From Sphingopyxis sp. (GTDB taxonomy: Bacteria; Pseudomonadota; Alphaproteobacteria; Sphingomonadales; Sphingomonadaceae): a stretch of DNA of 64,000 nucleotides. Position numbers and translations under genes: made by a program. This document shows, in pieces, positions 57,085-64,000 of the stretch. The stretch spans positions 1-64,000 of the forward strand of contig JAEULK010000014.1 in assembly GCA_016793775.1 (NCBI GenBank), given 5' to 3'. The first letter of the stretch is position 1; each line of letters starts with the position of its first letter. The notes beneath the pieces are model-generated. The model ran no database searches, had not been told where the DNA came from, and was given only the letters and a program-made list of their open reading frames with translations.

Positions 57085-57839
57085 GCATCTTGGCCGACCC
57101 GGCAACGCTGGCGATCCTGATCGTCGCGGTGATCCTGCTCGGCATGGCGAAGGGCGGGCTCGCCGGGGTCGGCGCGCTGGCGACGCCCTTGGCGGCCTTG
57201 GTGCTGCCGCCCGCGACGGCGGCGGCGCTGCTGCTGCCGATCCTGATCGTGCAGGATGTCGTCAGCGTCTGGGCGTTCCGCAAGACGTGGGACGGGTGGA
57301 TCATCGGCTGGATGCTGCCGGGCGCCGCGGCCGGCATTGCGGCGGGATATTATTATGCCGAACGCGTCAACGAGGCGCAGCTGATGGCGGCGCTGGGCGC
57401 GATCACGCTGGCTTTCGGGTTGTACCGGCTGTGGGTCGAGCGCGGCGGGCGCATCGTCGCGGCGTCGACCTCGCCGGGCTGGGTCGGCACGCTGTTCGGG
57501 ACGGCGATGGGCTTCGTCAGCCAGATCGCGCATGCCGGCGGCCCGCCGTTCCAGATGTGGGTGACCCCGCGCAAGCTGCCGCACCTGACCTTCATCGGGA
57601 CCAGCGCGATCCTGTTCGCGATCGTCAACTGGATGAAGGTGCCCGCCTATCTCGCGCTCGGCGCCTTTCCGCACGAGGTGGCCGTCGCGGCGCTGCTGCT
57701 GATGCCGCTGGCGATCGTCAGCACGCTGGTCACGGTGCGCTGGCTGAAACGCATGGACCCGGCGCGCTTCTATGTGACCATCTATGTCCTGATGGTGCTG
57801 CTCGGTGCGAAACTCTTGTGGGACGGGGTGCAGGGATGA
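57081..57839 (+). CDS. Sulfite exporter TauE/SafE family protein
   Basis: A 252-residue inner-membrane permease of the TSUP family with about eight hydrophobic segments ([19 protein letters not shown] near the N-terminus is the signature). It may export organosulfonates or sulfite; a direct link to the sulfotransferases elsewhere in the window cannot be shown. Coupled to ung by a four-base overlap. Confidence 0.88.
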   Translation: MSILADPATLAILIVAVILLGMAKGGLAGVGALATPLAALVLPPATAAALLLPILIVQDVVSVWAFRKTWDGWIIGWMLPGAAAGIAAGYYYAERVNEAQLMAALGAITLAFGLYRLWVERGGRIVAASTSPGWVGTLFGTAMGFVSQIAHAGGPPFQMWVTPRKLPHLTFIGTSAILFAIVNWMKVPAYLALGAFPHEVAVAALLLMPLAIVSTLVTVRWLKRMDPARFYVTIYVLMVLLGAKLLWDGVQG

Positions 57840-57891
57840 ACGGGCGCGGCGGAAACAGGCGACGCGCGCCGATCCAGCGCCTAGGGTCGCG

Positions 57892-57917
57892 GGCGGCGGG
57901 CACAGGCGCCCGCCGCC
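57892..57917 (+). other. 10-bp GC-only hairpin before the 43-residue gene
   Basis: A perfect stem (GGCGGCGGGC at 57892-57901, GCCCGCCGCC at 57908-57917), loop ACAGGC, without a T run. It lies 16 bases before the next ATG, in the region where the ribosome binding site would sit, and may affect its translation. Confidence 0.55.
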
Positions 57918-57932
57918 TCGAAGGTATTGACC

Positions 57933-58064
57933 ATGGCCAAGGGCCAGAAGAAATCGAACCGCGAAACGCGCAAGCCCAAGGCCGAAAAGCCGAAAAAGCC
58001 CAATGCGAGCAACCCGTCCACCAAGACCGGCGTCGTCGCCGGCCTCGACAATATGAAGAAATAA
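57933..58064 (+). CDS. Small basic conserved protein, 43 residues
   Basis: A 43-residue lysine-rich protein (MAKGQKKSNRETRKPKAEKP, then KKPNASNPSTKTGVVAGLDNMKK). Its N-terminus repeats Lys/Pro/Glu in a way seen in many short alphaproteobacterial proteins; I recall relatives as unannotated hypotheticals. Too short for many gene finders. Positive charge suggests nucleic-acid or membrane-surface contact but this is guesswork. It stands alone between the exporter and the DUF188 gene. Confidence 0.72.
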   Translation: MAKGQKKSNRETRKPKAEKPKKPNASNPSTKTGVVAGLDNMKK

Positions 58065-58095
58065 CGCCGCTGCGGCAGCGGGCGGGTGGCACGCG

Positions 58096-58554
58096 ATGAC
58101 GGCGACGACGATATTGGTCGATGCCGACGCCTGCCCGGTGAAGGACGAAATCTACAAGGTCGCGTGGCGCCACGAAGTCGCGGTGAAGGTGGTGAGCAAC
58201 AGCCGCCTGCGCGTGCCCGAGCATCCGCTGATCGAGCGGATTGTCGTCTCGGACGGCTTCGACGCCGCCGACGACTGGATCGCCGAGGCGTCGGATGCGC
58301 GCAGCATCGTCGTGACGTCCGACATCTTGCTCGCCGACCGCGCGCTGAAGGCGGGGGCGACGGTGCTCGCGCCGACGGGCAAGCCTTTCACCGCCGCGTC
58401 GATCGGCCCGGCGATCGCCACGCGCGCGATCATGGCCGACCTGCGCGCCGGGATGGGCGACGGCATGGGCGGCCCGCCGCCTTTCTCGAAAGCCGATCGG
58501 TCGGCCTTCCTGCAGGCGCTCGACACCGCGCTGGTGCGGCTGAAGCGCGGCTGA
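58096..58554 (+). CDS. YaiI/YqxD family protein (DUF188)
   Basis: A 152-residue protein of the UPF0178/DUF188 family: LVDADACPVKDEIYKVAWRH at the N-terminus, VSNSRLRVP and VVTSDILLADRALKAGATV in the middle. The fold resembles PIN-like nucleases and contains conserved acidic residues, but activity is not established. Soluble. Single gene. Confidence 0.88.
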   Translation: MTATTILVDADACPVKDEIYKVAWRHEVAVKVVSNSRLRVPEHPLIERIVVSDGFDAADDWIAEASDARSIVVTSDILLADRALKAGATVLAPTGKPFTAASIGPAIATRAIMADLRAGMGDGMGGPPPFSKADRSAFLQALDTALVRLKRG

Positions 58555-58709
58555 TTCGCGCCGCGTGCTACGACGCCATCGCCGACGGGAATTTTCTTTC
58601 CCTTTGTTTTCATGAGCTTGTGAACATTTTTCGGGGCGAGTGATGTGGCTCACCGAGCGCCGGCGCGCGCGCCGCCATAAGCGGGTCATCGGGAACGCCC
58701 CGCACCAGT

Positions 58710-58740
58710 TTTGAACCGAACCACAGACTTTGAACCGAAC
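58710..58740. repeat. Perfect 12-bp direct repeat before the 62-residue secreted gene
   Basis: TTTGAACCGAAC occurs at 58710-58721 and 58729-58740, 19 bases apart, just before the AGAAGGAAG ribosome binding site of the gene at 58756. Could be an operator or a slip duplication. Confidence 0.7.
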
Positions 58741-58755
58741 AGAAGGAAGTTCGAC

Positions 58756-58944
58756 ATGACCAGGAAGCTCATCCTCGCCCCCGTCCTCGCGCTCACCATG
58801 GCACTGTCGGCGACCCCCGCCATGGCCCAGTCGGCGCAGCCGTCGAACGGCATGATCATCGCCGTCAATCCGATGCCGGCGCTGATCGGCCTGCTGCTTC
58901 CCGCGGTGCAGAAGGTCCGCGAAGCCGCCGCTCGCATGAAGTGA
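58756..58944 (+). CDS. 62-residue secreted protein with pilin-like tail
   Basis: A 62-residue protein: a signal peptide (MTRKLILAPVLALTMALSAT, then PAMAQ) and a short mature part NGMIIAVNPMPALIGLLLP followed by AVQKVREAAARMK. The tail LLLPAVQKVREAAARM is nearly identical to the N-terminal helix of planctomycete DUF1559/type IV-pilin-like proteins. It contains no prepilin cleavage site. AAGGA upstream gives a good start. Likely single-gene transcript ended by the terminator at 59051-59090. Confidence 0.75.
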   Translation: MTRKLILAPVLALTMALSATPAMAQSAQPSNGMIIAVNPMPALIGLLLPAVQKVREAAARMK

Positions 58945-58955
58945 CACCCCCGGGA

Positions 58956-58981
58956 CCCGGCCGGCAATCGGGCCGGCCGGG
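58956..58981 (+). other. 10-bp GC-rich hairpin without T run
   Basis: CCCGGCCGGC (58956-58965), loop AATCGG, GCCGGCCGGG (58972-58981), just after the stop at 58944. Probably a 3' stabilising hairpin; the real terminator follows at 59051. Confidence 0.6.
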
Positions 58982-59050
58982 AGCGGGTGACCGCGAGCCA
59001 TGAGTTTTCGTCCCCGGTTCCGGCCCTCCGTCCGGCACCGGGTCCAGGGA

Positions 59051-59090
59051 AGCCCTTCCGCCGACGCGACCCCGGCGGGAGGGCTTTTTT
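59051..59090 (+). terminator. Rho-independent terminator of the 62-residue gene
   Basis: A 13-bp stem with one wobble (59051-59063 with 59073-59085), followed by six T's to 59090. About 100 bases of 3' untranslated sequence lie before it. Confidence 0.88.
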
Positions 59091-59154
59091 GGTGTCGGCT
59101 TGACCGGCTGCGCACGGCGGACAGGCCGCGGCTCTCGCGAAGGGGGGACTCGCC

Positions 59155-59437
59155 ATGATCGTCTTGTTGCCGCTGCCGCCCCGGCCCCGCCCGCCGCCCC
59201 GGCCACGACGCCGCCGGTCGTGATCGAACATATTACCGCGTCCGCCGGGACTTGCGCGTCACCATCACCTATCGGAGCGCCGAGGATGCGGTCGGCGACG
59301 GTACCGGTTATGGCGCGACCGCGGGCGCGGCCATGGACCGGCTCTGCACCGATCGTGCGGCCTTCGACGCCGAGGAAGCGCGGCGCTTTGCCCGGCTCGA
59401 CGAACATTGGGATGTGATCGTCAACGAGAGCGAGTGA
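59155..59437 (+). pseudogene. Frameshifted secreted protein remnant
   Basis: An excellent ribosome binding site (AGGGGGG at 59141-59147) precedes ATG 59155, but that frame stops after about 22 residues. A neighbouring frame reads a plausible signal/linker (RLVAAAAPAPPAAPATTPP, then VVIEHITASAGTCA), and a third frame from about 59222 carries the well-formed RVTITYRSAEDAVGDGTGYG...MDRLCTDRAAF...HWDVIVNESE to TGA at 59437. Two shifts would join them into one short secreted protein. A TTG start at 59252 alone would give 61 residues. Sequencing error in the GC-rich stretch is an alternative. Confidence 0.45.
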
Positions 59438-59467
59438 GGGGCGGGCGCCGGGCAGCGCCCGCCGCCC

Positions 59468-60949
59468 TCATTCGCCGTCGAGCAGCAGCCGCGCGTTGAT
59501 CGTCGGGTTGCCGGCGCGCGCCAGCGGGAATTGCGTGCCTTCCTCGACCTGCGACGGCACATGGATTTCGACCGTCAGCTTGTGGCCGACCAGCTGTTTC
59601 TGATCGACGCGGAAGTCGATGTTGACCAGATTGGCCTTGCTGCAGCTGGGGCAGCTTTCGGGCGCGACCGGCTGGAAAAAGGCCTGGCGCGCGATCGGCT
59701 TGCCGTCGGCGAGCAGATGGACGGCGAAGGTGCCCGGGATCTGCGAGCGGTCGATGCCCTTGATCCGCACCGACACCGGCGAGGCGCGATCGATGCTGAA
59801 CGCCGCGCTGGCCCGGACATTGCCGCGCTTGTTTTCCATGGCGGTCTGCGCCCCCTGCTGGTTCGGCGGCGCATAGGCGACGTCGGGAAAGTCGATCGTC
59901 TGATCGGCGGTCAGCGCGAAAGGCGGCAGACCGTTGAGCGGCGGGACGGTCAGCCAGGCGGTCGGCCCCGAACAGAGCGGGGTGAAGGTCGCCAGCGTCG
60001 TCGCCCCCACCTTTTGCTGCCATTCGAGCCACAGCCGGTCCCAATTGGCGTGGAAGAACCAGAAGATCGGGTCGAAGGCGGCGACATCCTGGTTCGCCAT
60101 CGTCGGGCCGATGTCGGTGTGGCCGTTGTCGTGCGCACCCCAGATATAGCGGTCGAACTGTTCCCACACCGATTGCCGGAGCGCTTCCTCGATCAGCGGC
60201 GGCACCGGATAGAGCGACTGGATATTCTCGTTCACCGTCGCGGCGTCGTAACGCTGGGTCTTGTAATTGGGGTCGTAGGGCGGCGCGACCGGCGCCTGCG
60301 CGACATAGCTGTCGAACGGCGGCTGATAGAGAAGGTCGGGCACCGGGGTGGTTATGTCCCAATAGGGCAGGGTGACGTCCGCGCAGCCGGGCACCGAGCG
60401 CATCGCATCCTCGAACGCCTGGAGATAGAGGCGGTGCCAGGGATTGTAGCGATTTTCGTGGTGCAGACAGTGGAAATTGGGGTTGGTCGTGATCGTCGGA
60501 TACCAATGCGTCCCGGCGATCGCGAAATAGCTTTGCGGGTCGCTCGGGTCGCGCGCCATCATGCCCTCGAACGCCTTGGTCACCAGCGCGATGTCGGCGT
60601 CGCCGAGGCTGGCGATATCCTTGCGGATGCGCGCCGGCGCCGCGGCGGCGACCGCCAGCGCGGCGGCCTGCGGCGCGGGCGCAGCGGTGCCGAGCGGATA
60701 TTTGTCGATGATCCAGTTGAGGAAGGTCTGGACCTGCGCGGCGCTCCACGGCGCGCCCGGCGGCATATGTCCACTTTGGGTCTGGCCGTAAATATCGGCG
60801 GCATTATTCTTCACGCCCTCGTAACTGCCCAGATCGACGCCCTTATTCGCCATATGCGCAATATCGACGTCGGTGAACAAGTGACGAATATCGCCCAGAT
60901 AGGTCGGATGTTCTATCGGTTGGTCCTGCGCCTCCGTCGATTCTGCCAT
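59468..60949 (-). CDS. Tyrosinase family copper oxidase
   Basis: A 493-residue type 3 copper enzyme that oxidises phenols or catechols. CuA: H163 and H172 (HHENRYNPWHR, spacing of nine) with H148 or H160 as the first ligand. CuB: H273, H277 (HDNGHTDIG) and H300 (FFHANWDRLW). The first 85 residues (YLGDIRHLFTDVDIAHM...NNAADIY...QTFLNWI) form a separate helical domain. The C-terminal part (about 330-493) is beta-rich. No signal peptide. AGGAGGGCGG just before the ATG is a strong ribosome binding site. It is a single gene; substrate unknown. Confidence 0.9.
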   Translation of the reverse strand: MAESTEAQDQPIEHPTYLGDIRHLFTDVDIAHMANKGVDLGSYEGVKNNAADIYGQTQSGHMPPGAPWSAAQVQTFLNWIIDKYPLGTAAPAPQAAALAVAAAAPARIRKDIASLGDADIALVTKAFEGMMARDPSDPQSYFAIAGTHWYPTITTNPNFHCLHHENRYNPWHRLYLQAFEDAMRSVPGCADVTLPYWDITTPVPDLLYQPPFDSYVAQAPVAPPYDPNYKTQRYDAATVNENIQSLYPVPPLIEEALRQSVWEQFDRYIWGAHDNGHTDIGPTMANQDVAAFDPIFWFFHANWDRLWLEWQQKVGATTLATFTPLCSGPTAWLTVPPLNGLPPFALTADQTIDFPDVAYAPPNQQGAQTAMENKRGNVRASAAFSIDRASPVSVRIKGIDRSQIPGTFAVHLLADGKPIARQAFFQPVAPESCPSCSKANLVNIDFRVDQKQLVGHKLTVEIHVPSQVEEGTQFPLARAGNPTINARLLLDGE

Positions 60950-61074
60950 GCCGCCCTCCTCTAGTGTTCGAGTCTATTTCTATTCTTGCTATACGAGAGG
61001 GCATCATAGGCGGTGAAGCGTGTCAATTGAATTGCGCTTGACCGGCGGGCAGCGGCGGGGGCATCTTTTCCGCC

Positions 61075-61413
61075 ATGCCCCGGCTCTATACCAGCTTCGC
61101 CGCCTTCTGGCCCTTTTACCTGCGCGAACACAGCAAGGCGTCGACGCGCGCGCTGCATTATGTCGGGACCAGCCTGGTCGTGCTGATCGCGATCGCGGCG
61201 ATGGTGACGGGGCGGTGGATGTGGCTGATCGCGCTGCCGCTCGCCGGCTATTTCTTCGCCTGGGTCGCGCATTTCGGGGTCGAGAAGAACCGCCCGGCGA
61301 CCTTTACCTATCCGCTGTGGAGCCTCGCCGCCGATTTCAGGATGTGGGCGCTGTGGCTGAGCGGGCGGCTGGGCCGCGAGCTCGACAAGGCCGGGGTGCC
61401 GCGCGGGCGCTGA
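61075..61413 (+). CDS. DUF962 (Mpo1-like) membrane protein
   Basis: A 112-residue protein with two membrane helices (about 29-60) and the family signature FYLREHSKASTRALHYVGTSL near the N-terminus and HFGVEKNRPATFTYPLWSL. Yeast Mpo1 acts in alpha-oxidation of phytosphingosine, which is intriguing in a sphingolipid-making order, but the bacterial role is unproven. Confidence 0.85.
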   Translation: MPRLYTSFAAFWPFYLREHSKASTRALHYVGTSLVVLIAIAAMVTGRWMWLIALPLAGYFFAWVAHFGVEKNRPATFTYPLWSLAADFRMWALWLSGRLGRELDKAGVPRGR

Positions 61414-61676
61414 TCGGACCCTCGCCCGTTACGAAGGCTTCGGCAAGGACGGCAAGGGGTCGAAAGCGCGGTGCATCGGCCCTAGGCGCGACCGGCGGCT
61501 CGGTAGCGAGCAGGGCGGCGGCGATCATCGACAGGAGCATGGACTGTTTCCGGCAGGGAGGCGCCGACCATAGCGGAGGGGCGCCGCCTGTCCAATCGGC
61601 GCCACGCGCTGCGCGCGATTGCATGGCGGCGGCATTTGCGACACGGTGGCGGCACGCAGGCGCAAAGGACGGGGCG

Positions 61677-62447
61677 ATGAGCGGCTATAAGGTCAGTTTC
61701 CAGATCGGCGGCGGCGACGGCGCAGCGACGGTGACCGACGCCGAAGCGCCGATAATCGAATTCCTCTGCGACCCCGAGCTGGTCGGTCGGATTCCGGTGC
61801 CCGAACGCGCGATCCGTTTCGCCCCCGACTGGTTCAAGCGGCTGAACCGCGAAATGGGCATGACCTATGAAAACGGCCTGCCCGCGATGACCGCCAAGGC
61901 GTGCCTGCCGATGACCGACGCCTTTTCGTTGGGTTTCGTCATCCCGCTGCCCTTCGACGTGCTGATCGCGGTGCCCGAGGACCGGGTGGCGATCCGGATG
62001 GGCTGGGCGGAGGGGGTGCCGTTCCAGCCGCTCGAACAGCATCACCCGGCGCAGATCGGTGCGCCCGAACCACCGTTCCAGAATGTGATGCCGCTGAAAT
62101 TCATCAACCCCTGGCGAATCAAGGTGCCCGACGGCTATTCGGTGCTGTTCGTCCAGCCGCTGAGCCGGCCCGACCTGCCCTTCACCTGTTTTTCGGGCTT
62201 CGTCGATTGCGACCGCTTCGACACGACCGTGAACCTGCCCTTTGCCTGGACGGGGCCGGTCGGCGAGCATCATCTGCCCGCGGGCACGCCGATCGCGCAG
62301 CTGATCCCGATCCGCCGCGACACGCTGATCAAACAGGACCGCGCAAGGGCGTCGACGGCCGAGGAGCTCGCCGATCAGACGGCGGCGCAGGGCAAGAAAT
62401 ATGGCGAGGCATCGGCCTATATGCGCGAGTGGCGGGTCAAGAAATAG
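61677..62447 (+). CDS. DUF6065-like protein
   Basis: A 256-residue soluble protein with conserved-looking blocks: ACLPMTDAFSLGFVIPLPFDVLI, PLKFINPWRIKVPDGYSVLF and FVDCDRFDTTVNLPFAWTGP, then AQLIPIRRDTL. It resembles proteins grouped as DUF6065; the name is a memory-based match, not a search. The blocks suggest a compact beta-rich binding fold. Family members are, as I recall, seen near 2OG-oxygenases and TonB receptors, but here it lies about 26 kb away from those. The frame is open upstream; ATG 61677 is chosen from GGGGC just before it. Confidence 0.65.
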   Translation: MSGYKVSFQIGGGDGAATVTDAEAPIIEFLCDPELVGRIPVPERAIRFAPDWFKRLNREMGMTYENGLPAMTAKACLPMTDAFSLGFVIPLPFDVLIAVPEDRVAIRMGWAEGVPFQPLEQHHPAQIGAPEPPFQNVMPLKFINPWRIKVPDGYSVLFVQPLSRPDLPFTCFSGFVDCDRFDTTVNLPFAWTGPVGEHHLPAGTPIAQLIPIRRDTLIKQDRARASTAEELADQTAAQGKKYGEASAYMREWRVKK

Positions 62448-62596
62448 CCGTCCTTGGCGTCCGCTGACGGTCGCCACCGTCGGCCGATCAAGCCCTGCCG
62501 ACCGCTGCGGCGAGCGCGCCGCCCAGTCCGTGGCCCCCTTTTCGATCCGACGACGCCTTAGCGGGTGCTGGAACGGATTTTCAGAGGGAGGGACGG

Positions 62597-62956
62597 ATGA
62601 GCCAGGTACGATGCGACGCGAGCGGTTGCGACCGCGGCCGGATCAAATGCGACGGTCCGGGATGCAAGGATGGCTATTATAAATGCTCCAAGTGCAAGGG
62701 CGGCAAGATAACCTGTACGACCTGCCACGGCGAAAGGGTGACGCGTTACGGCCACGCCGACTATCAGGGCTGTCCGGGATGCGGGGGCAGAGACCATGGG
62801 CCGCAGCTGAAGGACGTGACCGAAGGAAGCGGCTGGAACGATTGTCCGGATTGCGACGATGGTAAGATCCGCTGCGCGACCTGCGGGCGCGACGGCGGGC
62901 ACGGGACCGTCACCTGCAAGGATTGCGGGGGGACCGGCTGGGTCGATCCGAAATGA
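62597..62956 (+). CDS. DnaJ-type zinc-finger protein without J domain
   Basis: A 119-residue, cysteine-rich protein (about 16 cysteines) built of repeated CxxC-GxG units: CKDGYYKCSKCKGGKITC, CTTCHGERV, CPGCGGRD, CPDCDDGKIRCATC, CKDCGGTGW. This matches the DnaJ central zinc-binding region, yet the J domain and the C-terminal substrate domain are absent. It should bind several zinc ions. It overlaps the next gene by four bases (ATGA), implying a joint function. No signal peptide. Confidence 0.8.
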   Translation: MSQVRCDASGCDRGRIKCDGPGCKDGYYKCSKCKGGKITCTTCHGERVTRYGHADYQGCPGCGGRDHGPQLKDVTEGSGWNDCPDCDDGKIRCATCGRDGGHGTVTCKDCGGTGWVDPK

Positions 62957-63393
62957 CCATAGAGTTCAGCGACGATCAGGAGGCGATGTTCGCGCGCCTG
63001 CTCGACCTGCGCGTGCAGCATGCCGAGCGCGTCGACGCCGCCTATCGCGCGGCGCTGATGCCGATGACCCAAGAGGCCGAACGCATCCTGTATCAGGGGG
63101 GCGATTTTTACGCCTATCTGATCGCCGAGATGATCAAGCATCGCGATATGTACGCCGCCGCGGTGCAGGGCGTCGTCCATGCCGCCGAGCCGCTGGGGTC
63201 GGACGCGGCGCTCGTCTGGCGCGCGCGGCTGGCCGCGCACGACAAGATGATCGTCGACGTCGGCAAGTCGGGGTTCGCGGCGATGAAGGACTGGAACGAA
63301 AAATTCCATGAGACCCGGATGGAGGTGCTGGAGAAGGAGCAGGAGCTCGCCGACGCGCTGAACGATTTGCGCCGGCGATACGCGCCCTATTAG
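62953..63393 (+). CDS. Helical hypothetical protein, partner of the zinc-finger protein
   Basis: A 146-residue protein, almost wholly alpha-helical, with a C-terminal coiled-coil-like stretch (MEVLEKEQELADALNDLRRRYAPY). It begins in the overlap with the zinc-finger gene. No known domain recognised. The coupling to a DnaJ-type zinc-finger protein suggests a small chaperone-like or scaffold complex, which is inference only. Confidence 0.68.
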   Translation: MTIEFSDDQEAMFARLLDLRVQHAERVDAAYRAALMPMTQEAERILYQGGDFYAYLIAEMIKHRDMYAAAVQGVVHAAEPLGSDAALVWRARLAAHDKMIVDVGKSGFAAMKDWNEKFHETRMEVLEKEQELADALNDLRRRYAPY

Positions 63394-63498
63394 GGGCGGG
63401 CGGGTACCGGCGAGCGGAAGGGACAGAGATGGCTTGACCTCAACCAAGGTCGAGCTTTCATAAGCCGGGCCGATGATTCGCCGACTGGAGATTTGCCC

Positions 63499-64000
63499 AT
63501 GCCCGATGCCGCCGCCCCGCCCGTCGACCTGCCGCATTATTGCGCGCGGATCGGCTATGCCGGGCCGCTCGCCCCGACGCTCGACCTGCTGACCGCGCTG
63601 CAGGCGGCGCATGTCGCGGCGATCCCGTTCGAGGCGCTCGACCCGCTGACCGGCAAGGCGGTCGACCTGGCCCCCGCGGCGGTCGATGCCAAGCTGATCG
63701 GCGCGCGGCGCGGCGGCTATTGTTTCGAGCAGAACAGCCTGTTCCTGCGCGTGCTGCGCGCGATCGGCTTTGCGGCCGAGGGGCGGATCGCGCGGGTACG
63801 CTGGACCTTGCCCGACGACGCGCCGCCGACCCCGCGCACGCATCAGCTGACGCGCGTGATGCTCGGCGGGCGGGCGTGGCTGGTCGATGTCGGTTTCGGG
63901 TCGGCGGTCCCCGCCGCGCCGCTGGCGATGGACCGGACGGGCGCGCAGCCGACCGCGCACGAGCCGTGCCGGCTGGTGCGGACCGGCGACGCCTGGCGCG
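63499..64000 (+). CDS. Arylamine N-acetyltransferase, 5' part (cut by window end)
   Basis: The first 167 residues of an arylamine N-acetyltransferase, which moves acetyl groups from acetyl-CoA to arylamines. The catalytic cysteine is C75 in RGGYCFEQN, with the triad histidine expected in RTHQLTRVML and the aspartate in WLVDVGFG. The start ATG is at 63499. The reading frame is open to the last base, so the 3' end lies beyond the window; the family length is about 260-290 residues. Confidence 0.9.
   Translation, partial: MPDAAAPPVDLPHYCARIGYAGPLAPTLDLLTALQAAHVAAIPFEALDPLTGKAVDLAPAAVDAKLIGARRGGYCFEQNSLFLRVLRAIGFAAEGRIARVRWTLPDDAPPTPRTHQLTRVMLGGRAWLVDVGFGSAVPAAPLAMDRTGAQPTAHEPCRLVRTGDAWR

Noticed and set aside
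59252-59437. A separate 61-residue gene starting at TTG
   Set aside because: The frame is well formed but the good ribosome binding site and ATG belong to an upstream, differently framed start, so a broken gene explains the region better.
61357-61624. A minus-strand frame with a signal-like MLLSMIAAALLATEPP start overlapping the DUF962 gene's 3' end
   Set aside because: Compositionally like other GC-rich shadows, no strong ribosome binding site seen, and it runs into the opposite gene. Left out but worth a glance if transcripts are found.

Overview
The window is a gene-dense, GC-rich (mid-60s percent) chromosomal segment with no rRNA, tRNA, insertion sequence, prophage or CRISPR array that I can see. 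Gene content and protein style (two large TonB-dependent receptors with a V-V-T-G-S-R-I plug start, EgtB/EgtD, a DUF2093 protein, a HisE/HIT pair, PbpC beside an alpha-2-macroglobulin) point to an alphaproteobacterium of the order Sphingomonadales, most like Sphingopyxis or Sphingomonas. The genus call is inference from gene content and style; no database comparison was possible.

Layout. 0-16 kb is mostly housekeeping: a PduO-type cobalamin adenosyltransferase, an egtB-egtD ergothioneine pair, a 3-hydroxyacyl-CoA dehydrogenase with a MAPEG protein, small secreted proteins, an epoxide hydrolase, a crystallin-fold protein with an MliC-like lipoprotein, a NupC transporter, an S9 peptidase, and a compact queuosine-precursor transporter / argB / yggT / folD / marC cluster. 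16-23.6 kb holds an OmpA lipoprotein, a CorC/HlyC protein, a low-GC acetyltransferase, a membrane-anchored helix-hairpin-helix protein, purD and xseA (divergent, start codons sharing one CATG), DUF2093 and an M23 peptidase.

23.8-35.9 kb is the most unusual part. Two related TonB-dependent receptors bracket a TPR-sulfotransferase, two paralogous short secreted two-cysteine proteins with look-alike promoters, a 2OG-Fe(II) oxygenase, two aspartyl/asparaginyl-hydroxylase-fold proteins and a second sulfotransferase. It reads as a dedicated sulfation plus hydroxylation system tied to outer-membrane uptake. Its substrate cannot be seen from sequence; the short secreted proteins or the receptors are the leading candidates.

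35.9-47.2 kb: clpB (with a heat-shock-like promoter carrying a perfect inverted repeat), a penicillin acylase, a double-domain M16 protease, a small beta-rich protein, a Bcr/CflA-type MFS pump and an amino-acid permease. 47.2-55.5 kb: pbpC and a giant alpha-2-macroglobulin with a thioester motif, separated by a paired palindromic repeat that also contains the pbpC start codon. 55.5-64 kb: HIT protein and hisE, ung and a TauE/SafE exporter, an easily missed 43-residue basic protein, a DUF188 protein, a 62-residue secreted protein with a planctomycete-pilin-like tail, a frameshifted remnant, a tyrosinase, a DUF962 protein, a DUF6065-like protein, a DnaJ-type zinc-finger protein paired with a helical protein, and the start of an arylamine N-acetyltransferase cut by the window edge.
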